Source: Deinococcus sp.
Lineage (GTDB): Bacteria > Deinococcota > Deinococci > Deinococcales > Thermaceae
Length of the DNA stretch: 9,658 bases
Assembly: GCA_023382135.1 (NCBI GenBank)
Contig: JAMCQK010000084.1
Coordinates: 1 to 9,658 of the forward strand
Reading direction: 5' to 3'
Shown here: positions 1 to 5,974 of the stretch, piece after piece
Numbering within the stretch: position 1 is the stretch's first letter
Layout: the number at the start of each line of letters is the position of its first letter
The notes under the pieces: model-generated
Database searches by the model: none
What the model saw: the letters and a program-made list of their open reading frames with translations, nothing else
What the model was told of the DNA's origin: nothing
Made by a program: the position numbers and the translations under genes

Positions 1-2498
1 TCGGCCAGCACGCTGGATTTGTGGGGGAAGCGGACTCCAAGCAGCTGTCTTGCGGCGATCGGGGATTCGCGCTCGAGGCCGCGCACTTTTTCCTGGTAGT
101 GCGCGTACGGAGACTGTCCGCTGGCCACTTCCTGGGCAGCCTTGAAAATACGCGGATTGAAGCGGAAGTCTTTGGCAGGCAGAAGTTTTTCGGCGGATAA
201 GAATGACAAGCGTTCGAGCAGGGTGCGTTCGAGTTCGTGTATGCCGTAACCGGCGGATTCTGATGCAAGGAAAGTGCGGATACCAAAAATCTCGGCAAGT
301 TCTGGCTTCAGGCCCACGGCGCTGAAGATGCGTCCGTAGCCGCGCAACTCGTGGATGCCCATGGTGCTGACAACCTTCTCGAGGCCTTTCTTGAGCCCTT
401 CAACCAGCTTCTGCACAGCCTCGAGGCCTGCCACCGCCTGGGCCTTCTGCTGCATCAGCCACGGAGCCACCGCGTCCGCGCCAAGCCCCAGGCACACCGC
501 CACATCGTGCAGGTTGCGCACCCCGCCCGAGTAAACCACAATCGATGTCCTGCGTCGGAGCGAGACTCCTTCCAAGTCACGCGCCTCTTCCAGCGCGCTA
601 CCCACCGAAGCTACCGCCAGAAAAACATCCAGCCAGACCCCGCCCTCAAATGCGGCGCGATCGGATATCACCAGTAGTTCCGCGCCATCGCGCACAGCCT
701 TCACCGCCTCGGCCTGCATGCGCTTGAGCCCAGCTAAAAGCCCCTCCTCCACCGAAAACTGCGCCAGCAGGACGTGGTGCGAAAAACGCGAAAGGGCGTC
801 CTGGTAAGTAAGCGTGCCTTGCCCTTGGGCAATAGCCCGCATTTCGGGAACGGTCTCCTCCAGCAAAACGGGGACTAAAAGTTCCTCGACCGTCCCTCCC
901 CCCTGGCCATCGGGCAGCGGGCGTCTGCCCAGAATGGCGCGGGTGGAGAAATGCTCAATCTCGCGCTCGCGGTCAATGGCGGGGTTCGTCACCACCGCGA
1001 CCGTTTCCTTGAAGAACTCGGACAGGTTGGGCTTCTCCGGGTTCAAAGCCGCGAGCGGGCCGTCGTAGCCGAGTGAACCGATGGGCTCGTTGCCGGTTTC
1101 GGCCAAGGTGTCCAGGTAGCCGGCGTCCCAGCGGTCCCAGCCGTAGGCCCGTTCCAGGTTCAAAGATGGCGGCGCGGGCTTGTCCTGCACCCCGGGGCCG
1201 GCCCCTCCCGCAAGCGGTGGCGGCGCGGAGTAGCGCGGCCCAGCCAAGTAGGTCCGCAATCCTTCCAAAGACCCGCTCTTGGCAACCGCCCGCTCCCGCA
1301 CCTGTTTCTGGTAGCGGTCGAAAGGAAGTATCTTCGCACCTTCACCCGAAAGCTTGAGGTAGATTTTCTCACCCGGAGCAAGCGGCCTGGGATCCGCCGC
1401 GAACTCTTCGGCGGTAAAGACCCCGCGCTCGGATGAAAAAATATACTCGGCCTCGGTTTCAATGAACCACAGCGGCCTGAGCCCCATGGCGTCGGTGCAG
1501 AACACCGCCTCGTCGCGGTGGCGCGTAACCAAGGCAGCAGGGCCTTGCGCCAAAGGACCAAAACGCTGGCGCAGCGCCATGTAGAGATCCTGTAATGCCG
1601 GGCTATAGTTCTTGATCTCTCCCAAAATAGGAGGGAAGCAAAGGTCCAAGGCCTCCGGCAACGAAAGCCCGAAGCGGTAGAGCATCCCTTCCACCACGCG
1701 GCTCAGGTCCTGCGAGTCGGAACCACCGGTAAGGGGAATCCCCAGAAAACGGGCTTCTCTTCTCAGTCTTTCGATAGTGTTAATCTCGCCGTTGTGCCCG
1801 AGCACGCCAAAAGGCTGAACCTGTTCAAACGTTGAGAGTGTGTTGGTGGAGTAGCGGTTGTGCCCGAGGGTAATGGAGGACTTATACTCTGGCCTCGAGA
1901 GCTCCGGGAAGTAGCGCTTGAGCACCTCCGCCGAGCCGCGTACCTTGTAGACCACCGATGCAGTCGAGAGCGAAACCACGTGAACCGGGAACGAAGCCTC
2001 CAATGCCAGCCCCAGCTCCCACAAGGGGCCGTCGCCATCGGTAGAAAGGCCGGTCACTTGCAGGAAAACTGGCTCGGTGCGCTTCCCCACCGGACCCAGC
2101 ACGCCGCTGTTGACCTCGCCCTGCTGATGGTATAGAAGTTTAATCCCGCGTTCTGAGCCCTGCTGGCAAAACTTCTCCAAAAGCTCTTCGATCCGCGCGG
2201 CTTCGGATTTGGGAACAAAAAGGTGCCCCACGAAAAAGCGCGGGTTGTGGGCCAAGCTCCCCTCCAGCCCAGCCTGCTCCAAGAACCCCGCCCATAGTTC
2301 TCGGGGCAGGTCAGTATGAATGCCTGTGCCGTCGCCTTCACCACGGATCAACCCCGCACGGTGCGCCATGCGGTACAGGCTCTCCATCACCCGCTGAACG
2401 TTGGCGTGGCTGGGTCTGCCGTTTTTTTCGGCCAGCGCGATGATACCGCAGGCATCGCTGCCTGGCGGAATATCCGGGTACGCCTTGCTATACTCCAT
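1..2498 (-). CDS. gltB: Glutamate synthase large subunit, 5' part (runs off the window)
   Basis: This gene makes two glutamates from glutamine and 2-oxoglutarate with reduced ferredoxin or NAD(P)H, the GOGAT step of ammonia assimilation in the cytoplasm. Reading the minus strand from ATG 2498 gives 832 uninterrupted codons to the window edge, so the C-terminal FMN and iron-sulfur domain lies outside. The class II glutamine amidotransferase domain fills about residues 17-400: Cys17 in DACG is the expected N-terminal nucleophile after removal of a 16-residue propeptide, LGHNRYSTNT is at 211-220, GHNGEIN at 234-240 and GGSDSQ at 258-263. The central domain follows (GNEPIGSLGYDGPLA near 469-483, VTNPAIDRERE near 503-513, SDR at 612-614, GADAVAPW at 673-680, MGIHELRGYGRIF at 713-725). 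AAGGAG lies 9 nt before the ATG and a strong promoter lies further upstream. The family call is firm. The central domain is divergent, and the electron donor cannot be told from this part. Confidence 0.93.
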   Translation of the reverse strand, partial: MEYSKAYPDIPPGSDACGIIALAEKNGRPSHANVQRVMESLYRMAHRAGLIRGEGDGTGIHTDLPRELWAGFLEQAGLEGSLAHNPRFFVGHLFVPKSEAARIEELLEKFCQQGSERGIKLLYHQQGEVNSGVLGPVGKRTEPVFLQVTGLSTDGDGPLWELGLALEASFPVHVVSLSTASVVYKVRGSAEVLKRYFPELSRPEYKSSITLGHNRYSTNTLSTFEQVQPFGVLGHNGEINTIERLRREARFLGIPLTGGSDSQDLSRVVEGMLYRFGLSLPEALDLCFPPILGEIKNYSPALQDLYMALRQRFGPLAQGPAALVTRHRDEAVFCTDAMGLRPLWFIETEAEYIFSSERGVFTAEEFAADPRPLAPGEKIYLKLSGEGAKILPFDRYQKQVRERAVAKSGSLEGLRTYLAGPRYSAPPPLAGGAGPGVQDKPAPPSLNLERAYGWDRWDAGYLDTLAETGNEPIGSLGYDGPLAALNPEKPNLSEFFKETVAVVTNPAIDREREIEHFSTRAILGRRPLPDGQGGGTVEELLVPVLLEETVPEMRAIAQGQGTLTYQDALSRFSHHVLLAQFSVEEGLLAGLKRMQAEAVKAVRDGAELLVISDRAAFEGGVWLDVFLAVASVGSALEEARDLEGVSLRRRTSIVVYSGGVRNLHDVAVCLGLGADAVAPWLMQQKAQAVAGLEAVQKLVEGLKKGLEKVVSTMGIHELRGYGRIFSAVGLKPELAEIFGIRTFLASESAGYGIHELERTLLERLSFLSAEKLLPAKDFRFNPRIFKAAQEVASGQSPYAHYQEKVRGLERESPIAARQLLGVRFPHKSSVLA

Positions 2499-2548
2499 CG
2501 CGGGGGGCTCCTTACAAACCAGATTGGACACTGGGGGATTAAAACTCC

Positions 2549-2564
2549 ACGCATACTTATGCGT
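2549..2564. promoter_or_regulatory. Perfect 7-bp dyad in the gltB leader, possible operator
   Basis: ACGCATA-CT-TATGCGT is a perfect inverted repeat with a 2-bp centre. It lies at about +6 to +21 of the predicted gltB transcript, a position typical of a repressor operator. I do not recognise it as a site for a known nitrogen regulator. It could also fold as a small hairpin in the mRNA leader. An identical copy lies at 3201-3216. Confidence 0.5.
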
Positions 2565-2576
2565 AAAGTTTCAGAC

Positions 2577-2605
2577 ATTATAAGGAAACCTTCTGGTAGC
2601 GTCAA
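2577..2605 (-). promoter_or_regulatory. gltB promoter, near-consensus sigma70 type
   Basis: On the minus strand the sequence reads TTGACG (2605-2600), a 17-nt spacer, then TATAAT (2582-2577). This is 5/6 and 6/6 to the housekeeping consensus with ideal spacing. Transcription should begin near 2570, giving a leader of roughly 72 nt before the gltB ATG at 2498. The whole element is repeated exactly at 3229-3257. Confidence 0.85.
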
Positions 2606-2767
2606 CAACGGTGGCTGAGCTAGGTCTTTAAAGCAGCAACTAAGCGGATGATTAGCCTACAGACTTTTTAGATTGCTCGTGGCCCGGCTTCAGCTGCATC
2701 TCAAGGTGATCACCAGGTCGCTTGCTTGAAAGCTCAACCAGGAACTCCGGTCCAAAGCAGCATTTCC

Positions 2768-2797
2768 TTGACTTTGAAAGGTGTACGCACCTACACT
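2768..2797 (+). promoter_or_regulatory. spoVS promoter (copy 1) with overlapping dyad
   Basis: TTGACT (2768-2773), an 18-nt spacer and TACACT (2792-2797) form a plausible housekeeping promoter. Transcription would begin near 2804, about 35 nt before the spoVS GTG. A dyad GTGTA-N6-TACAC at 2781-2796 covers the end of the spacer and most of the -10, so a protein bound there would compete with RNA polymerase. The N6 geometry resembles CRP/FNR-family sites, but that is speculation. The same element is at 3420-3449. Confidence 0.6.
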
Positions 2798-2838
2798 GAA
2801 ACCAAAGTGTGCTGCCATGCGATGCCATTGGAGGTAAG

Positions 2839-3129
2839 GTGGAAACGCTGCGCGTCTCCGGCAAGTCTCGTCCCAACTCGGTCGCGGGTGCTATCGCCGC
2901 TCTGCTTCGTTCCCAAGGCGAGGTGGAAGTTCAGGCCATTGGACCAACCGCGGTGAACCAGGCAGTCAAGGCTATCGCTATCGCGCGGGGGTACATCGCT
3001 CCAGATAACCTTGACCTGTTAGTAAAGCCTGCATTTGTCAAGTTGGAACTCAGAACCGACGAGCACGCCGAGTCCGAGGAGCGCACCGCGCTCAGGTTTA
3101 GCATCAAGAGCCAGCCGCTCAATCCTTGA
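2839..3129 (+). CDS. spoVS: SpoVS family protein, copy 1
   Basis: The product is a 96-residue member of the SpoVS family, small proteins with an Alba-like fold predicted to bind nucleic acid. They affect sporulation in Bacillus but also occur in non-sporulating thermophiles. The diagnostic core is clear: SGKSRPNSVAGAIAALLR near residues 7-24, VQAIGPTAVNQAVKAIAIAR at 31-50, GYIAPDNLDLL at 51-61, PAF at 64-66 and EERTALRF at 80-87. I chose GTG 2839 because GGAGGT sits 3 nt upstream and the first residues VETLRVS align with the usual family start; an in-frame GTG at 2809 is too close to the predicted transcription start. The protein is about 10 residues longer than the usual 86, mostly from an acidic insertion around 72-80 and a short tail. 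The gene is divergent from gltB and has an identical tandem copy. Its role in this organism is unknown. Confidence 0.92.
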   Translation: METLRVSGKSRPNSVAGAIAALLRSQGEVEVQAIGPTAVNQAVKAIAIARGYIAPDNLDLLVKPAFVKLELRTDEHAESEERTALRFSIKSQPLNP

Positions 3130-3139
3130 GCGTAGTAAT

Positions 3140-3791
3140 CTATACTCCATCGCGGGGGGCTCCTTACAAACCAGATTGGACACTGGGGGATTAAAACTCC
3201 ACGCATACTTATGCGTAAAGTTTCAGACATTATAAGGAAACCTTCTGGTAGCGTCAACAACGGTGGCTGAGCTAGGTCTTTAAAGCAGCAACTAAGCGGA
3301 TGATTAGCCTACAGACTTTTTAGATTGCTCGTGGCCCGGCTTCAGCTGCATCTCAAGGTGATCACCAGGTCGCTTGCTTGAAAGCTCAACCAGGAACTCC
3401 GGTCCAAAGCAGCATTTCCTTGACTTTGAAAGGTGTACGCACCTACACTGAAACCAAAGTGTGCTGCCATGCGATGCCATTGGAGGTAAGGTGGAAACGC
3501 TGCGCGTCTCCGGCAAGTCTCGTCCCAACTCGGTCGCGGGTGCTATCGCCGCTCTGCTTCGTTCCCAAGGCGAGGTGGAAGTTCAGGCCATTGGACCAAC
3601 CGCGGTGAACCAGGCAGTCAAGGCTATCGCTATCGCGCGGGGGTACATCGCTCCAGATAACCTTGACCTGTTAGTAAAGCCTGCATTTGTCAAGTTGGAA
3701 CTCAGAACCGACGAGCACGCCGAGTCCGAGGAGCGCACCGCGCTCAGGTTTAGCATCAAGAGCCAGCCGCTCAATCCTTGAGCGTAGTAAT
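3140..3791. repeat. Tandem duplication, copy 2 (652 bp)
   Basis: This is the exact second unit of the duplication. Its gltB promoter (3229-3257), leader dyad (3201-3216) and gltB ATG (3150) are intact but now point into the antisense of spoVS copy 1, because only 11 nt of gltB follow. Its spoVS promoter is at 3420-3449 and its GGTGATCACC palindrome at 3357-3366. The unit ends about 10 bp after the spoVS stop codon. The gene-free stretch 3151-3490 within it holds only these regulatory elements. Confidence 0.92.
3491..3781 (+). CDS. spoVS: SpoVS family protein, copy 2 (identical to copy 1)
   Basis: This gene encodes the same 96 residues as copy 1 and carries its own copy of the promoter (3420-3449) and of the GGAGGT ribosome binding site (3482-3487). 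It is the copy adjacent to the zinc peptidase gene, whose ATG lies 67 bp downstream. A G-rich hairpin falls in that gap. If both copies are real and expressed, the main consequence would be doubled SpoVS dosage, since no sequence divergence suggests a separate role. Domain features and start choice are as for copy 1. Confidence 0.9.
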   Translation: METLRVSGKSRPNSVAGAIAALLRSQGEVEVQAIGPTAVNQAVKAIAIARGYIAPDNLDLLVKPAFVKLELRTDEHAESEERTALRFSIKSQPLNP

Positions 3792-3802
3792 CTATCTTCC
3801 AA

Positions 3803-3818
3803 AGGGGGGCTTCCCCCT
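3803..3818 (+). terminator. G/C hairpin after spoVS copy 2, weak terminator candidate
   Basis: AGGGGG-GCTT-CCCCCT can form a 6-bp stem with a 4-nt loop, lying 22 nt after the spoVS stop codon and just outside the duplication. No T tract follows on the plus strand, so it may instead act as an mRNA-stabilising or attenuating hairpin before the zinc peptidase gene. Because it lies outside the 652-bp unit, spoVS copy 1 does not have it. Confidence 0.4.
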
Positions 3819-3848
3819 CTAGTACCTTTGAGTTGTGGGAGGGAACGA

Positions 3849-4538
3849 ATGATTGCAGCACCTTTAGCCTGGCTTTTGACCATTGTGGTTTTTGTCGCCA
3901 CGCTCGTGATCCAGTTCTGGCTTCAGGCCACCTACGCGCGCTATAGCCGGGTGGCCAACTCGCGCGGGCTTACCGGAGCGCAGGTTGCCCGGGCCATTCT
4001 GGACGCGAACGGACTTCAGAACGTTGCGGTAGAACCAGTTCCGGGCGCCCTGACAGACCACTACGACCCGACCAAGAAAAAGGTCTGTCTTTCCGAGGTT
4101 AACTATGGCTCTCCTTCGGCTGCTGCCCTGGCGGTTGCGGCGCACGAGTGCGGCCACGCAGTTCAAGATGCCAAGGATTACGCTTGGCTCCGGGTACGCC
4201 ATTCGATCCTGCCCGCTGCCAATATTGGCAGCACCCTTGGGCCCATCATCTTCATAGCAGGATTCTTAATGGGTAAGCTGGGCCTTGCGGCCATTGGCAT
4301 CTGGATGTTCGCGGCGGTTGCGTTGTTCCAGTTGATCACCCTTCCGGTAGAGTTTGACGCCTCAAACCGCGCACTGGGCATCTTGAAGCGGATGAACTTC
4401 CTGGATGGCAGAGAGTGGAATGGGGCAAGGAGCGTACTCACTGCCGCCGCAATGACGTATGTGGCAGGGCTTGCCAACTCACTGGCGACGATCCTCTACT
4501 ACGCTTCGCTCCTCTCGGGCTCAAGGCGAAACGGTTAG
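3849..4538 (+). CDS. Membrane zinc metallopeptidase, YugP / Zn-peptidase-2 type
   Basis: The product is a 229-residue integral membrane protein of the neutral zinc metallopeptidase family typified by Bacillus YugP; the substrates of this family are not known. An N-terminal membrane segment (about 7-25) is followed by a soluble part with the zinc motif HECGH (His99, Glu100, His103) within AVAAHECGHAVQDA. Two hydrophobic segments follow (about 126-142 and 146-166), then PVEFDASNRAL (166-176), whose EFD (168-170) is the family's conserved second motif and probably supplies the third zinc ligand. A hydrophobic stretch is at 194-222. I chose ATG 3849 because GGGAGGG lies 5 nt upstream and the first membrane helix starts right after it. 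The reading frame stays open further upstream to 3687, but that part is the spoVS gene in another frame. The length fits the family. Confidence 0.9.
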   Translation: MIAAPLAWLLTIVVFVATLVIQFWLQATYARYSRVANSRGLTGAQVARAILDANGLQNVAVEPVPGALTDHYDPTKKKVCLSEVNYGSPSAAALAVAAHECGHAVQDAKDYAWLRVRHSILPAANIGSTLGPIIFIAGFLMGKLGLAAIGIWMFAAVALFQLITLPVEFDASNRALGILKRMNFLDGREWNGARSVLTAAAMTYVAGLANSLATILYYASLLSGSRRNG

Positions 4539-4557
4539 TTTGAAAAGTTGTGTTGCG

Positions 4558-4585
4558 CCCCCTGGCTTCCACTAGGGGGTTTATT
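4558..4585 (+). terminator. Rho-independent terminator after the zinc peptidase gene
   Basis: CCCCCT (4558-4563) pairs with AGGGGG (4574-4579) across a 10-nt loop, and TTTATT follows at 4580-4585. It starts 20 nt after the zinc peptidase stop codon. Stem, position and T-rich tail all fit intrinsic termination. Confidence 0.8.
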
Positions 4586-4807
4586 CATGGGGCCGACTCC
4601 TTCTCATCGCAAAAAGTCATCAAAAGCGAAACCGCTCCTCGGCCGACACGCAGCAAAACCTGTTGAAGTTACAGCCGTAAAGCCATTCTGCCTGACGAGC
4701 AACCCATCCCTGCGCAAAACCTAAATCCCAAGGACCCTGTTTTTTTGACGAGTTTGAGAGAGCTAAAGAGCAAGATACGAATCAGAAATAAAGTCATCTA
4801 CACCAAC

Positions 4808-4833
4808 TTACACAGCTACCTTACACAGCTACC
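4808..4833. repeat. 13-bp tandem repeat, two copies
   Basis: TTACACAGCTACC occurs twice in direct succession (4808-4820 and 4821-4833) with no mismatch. It lies in the AT-rich spacer between the zinc peptidase gene and the sulfur operon. The cause could be simple slippage. No function is evident. Confidence 0.85.
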
Positions 4834-5082
4834 CTTATTCGCCCTGGTGACCGGGCAGTATTCAGAAGGGCAAGTTCCTTCTAACACGATTCCACAGTTT
4901 CTTGTTTGAGCCAAAACAAACACCCTGATCACACAGAAGCTAATGCAGCAGTTACCAAATGGCTTCAAATTGATGCGGTAATCCTAGTTGATCAAGCTGT
5001 TTGTGGAGACGTGTGGGTCAAGCCCGCGTCACACCCACCTCGGGGGCACTCGCCGCGCAACCAATCCCACATTTTCGGAATA

Positions 5083-5109
5083 CAAGCGTGACACACGCGA
5101 GTACGCTTG
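5083..5109. repeat. Inverted repeat, 7-bp arms
   Basis: CAAGCGT (5083-5089) and ACGCTTG (5103-5109) are perfect inverse complements separated by 13 bp. The element lies about 160 bp upstream of the ArsR-rhodanese gene. It has no T tract, so it is not a typical terminator. It could be a distal regulatory site or chance. Confidence 0.45.
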
Positions 5110-5219
5110 AAAAGCAGCCGTACTGGGCAGAGCACTGCAAAATTGGCCAGCATCCACCCGGCAAGGCGTCGCACCGATACTTTCCTGAAGTAGCGGCTTG
5201 GTCCTCCGCGGTCGCAGAG

Positions 5220-5260
5220 GGTCAACTGGCCTTGACCGGTTTCTTATCTTCTGTCATTCT
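5220..5260 (+). promoter_or_regulatory. Promoter of the sulfur operon with overlapping operator-like dyad
   Basis: TTGACC (5232-5237), a 17-nt spacer and CATTCT (5255-5260) make a candidate promoter. The -10 is weak (3/6) and fits a CANNNT pattern. Its predicted start of transcription falls at or just before the ATG at 5270, so the message may be leaderless, as is common in this phylum; no ribosome binding site is visible there. The dyad GGTCAA-N6-TTGACC (5220-5237) contains the -35 hexamer as its right arm, an ideal place for autorepression by the ArsR-type product of the first gene. Confidence 0.5.
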
Positions 5261-5269
5261 CTTGAATGT

Positions 5270-5941
5270 ATGAACAGACTCACTCCCAGGGCCTTCAAGG
5301 ACCAGAACTACCAGCAGTTAGCCCGCGTCACCAAGGCACTGGCCAGTCCCCAACGGTTGGAGTTGGTCGACCTGTTGGCTCAGGGCGAGCGCAGCGTGGA
5401 GGAACTGGCCAGGGAGGCGGACAGGTCCATAGCCAACGCCTCGCAGCATCTGCAGGTCCTGCGCGCGGCACGGCTGGTAGAGGCTCGCCGGGAGGGACGC
5501 TTTGTCTACTATCGCCTGGCTGACGACGGTGTGTTCCGCCTCTGGCAAGCCGTGCGTGACCTGGGCGAGGTGCGGCTCGCTGAGATCAAGGCTCTCGCGC
5601 ATGACTTTCTACGGGACCGGGACATCCTCGAGCCAATCGGCGCTGCGGAACTGTTAGAACGGCTACGCCAGGGCCAGGCGAGTGCGCTGGACGTGCGCCC
5701 GGAGGAAGAGTACCGTGCCGGGCACATCCCCGGCGCCCGCTCCGTTCCTCTCCGGGAGCTCAAGGCGCGCCTGCAAGAGATCCCCCCGGATAAGGAGGTT
5801 ATCGCCTACTGCCGGGGACCCAACTGCGTGCTGGCCATGGAGGCGGTGGCACAACTCCGGGCGCACGGGTTCAAAGCTCGCAGGTATGCCGAGGGGCTGC
5901 CGGATTGGCGGGCCGCAGGCTTGCCTGTGGAGGCAGGCTAA
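5270..5941 (+). CDS. ArsR-family regulator fused to a rhodanese domain
   Basis: The 223-residue product joins a winged-helix DNA-binding domain to a rhodanese domain. Residues 15-90 form the ArsR fold (RVTKALASPQRLELVDLL, SVEELAREADRSIANASQHLQVLRAARLVEARREGRFVYYRL, the recognition helix near 53-65). Residues 122-220 form the rhodanese domain: LDVRPEEEYRAGHIPGARSVPL near 140-161, the active loop CRGPNC at 181-186 with Cys181 as the expected persulfide carrier, and GLPDWRAAGLPV near 209-220. The HTH part has no cysteine and lacks the metal-binding ELCVCDL motif of arsenic sensors, so sensing of sulfide-derived persulfide by the rhodanese loop is likely, though this is inference. ATG 5270 was chosen because homology begins there and the promoter abuts it; upstream in-frame codons read through the promoter. 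It heads the operon, with dsrE 33 bp downstream. Confidence 0.92.
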   Translation: MNRLTPRAFKDQNYQQLARVTKALASPQRLELVDLLAQGERSVEELAREADRSIANASQHLQVLRAARLVEARREGRFVYYRLADDGVFRLWQAVRDLGEVRLAEIKALAHDFLRDRDILEPIGAAELLERLRQGQASALDVRPEEEYRAGHIPGARSVPLRELKARLQEIPPDKEVIAYCRGPNCVLAMEAVAQLRAHGFKARRYAEGLPDWRAAGLPVEAG

Positions 5942-5974
5942 GAGCCCCCTGGGCACGCAGTGGTGAGGTGTTTG

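Larger units (their letters stand above)
2488..3139. repeat. Tandem duplication, copy 1 (652 bp)
   Basis: This unit is followed directly by an identical unit with a period of 652 bp; I found no mismatch by eye. It contains the first 11 nt of gltB, the gltB ribosome binding site, leader dyad and promoter, about 160 bp without evident function that includes a 10-bp palindrome GGTGATCACC at 2705-2714, then the spoVS promoter and the whole spoVS gene. The tetramer CTAT occurs at the left edge (2488-2491), at the junction (3140-3143) and at the right edge (3792-3795), which is what a duplication across 4-bp microhomology would leave. No transposase or other mobile-element gene is present. Confidence 0.92.
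4586..5219. other. Long spacer without a recognisable gene
   Basis: This stretch of about 630 bp looks more AT-rich than its neighbours, at least to about 5010, and has no reading frame I can identify. It holds a 13-bp perfect tandem repeat at 4808-4833, a near-palindrome around 4841-4856 (GCCCTGGT/ACCGGGC), an 8-bp palindrome TTGATCAA at 4988-4995, and two stem-loops: GTGGGT/ACCCAC at 5013-5038 and CAAGCGT/ACGCTTG at 5083-5109. A T7 run followed by GACG at 4740-4751 gives a TTGACG, but no good -10 follows at the right distance. Open frames at about 4665-4909 and 4906-5091 lack a convincing start and ribosome binding site. It may be a decayed insertion or simply non-coding. Confidence 0.5.

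Noticed and set aside
1..2498. gltB as a pseudogene, since the minus-strand frames between 1160 and 2344 look like short pieces.
   Set aside because: Those pieces are in other frames. Translation from ATG 2498 is open for all 832 codons with family motifs throughout; it only lacks a stop because it leaves the window.
2652..2876. A 74-codon minus-strand frame, repeated at 3304-3528.
   Set aside because: It is antisense to the spoVS start and leader, has no family features, and occurs twice only because of the duplication.
2488..3791. The duplicated unit as an insertion sequence or CRISPR-like element.
   Set aside because: There is no transposase, no terminal inverted repeat and no spacer structure; the unit holds only native gltB and spoVS sequence.
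3687..3848. A longer 283-residue form of the zinc peptidase starting at 3687.
   Set aside because: The extra 54 residues overlap spoVS copy 2 in another frame and have no homology; ATG 3849 has a good ribosome binding site and precedes the first membrane helix.
4665..4909. An open plus-strand frame of about 78 codons containing FLTSLRELKSKIRIRNKV.
   Set aside because: It has no ATG or GTG start or ribosome binding site, and no family is recognisable.
4906..5091. A 61-codon plus-strand frame starting with TTG.
   Set aside because: No ribosome binding site, no recognisable family, and composition changes along its length. It could be a remnant but cannot be supported as a gene.
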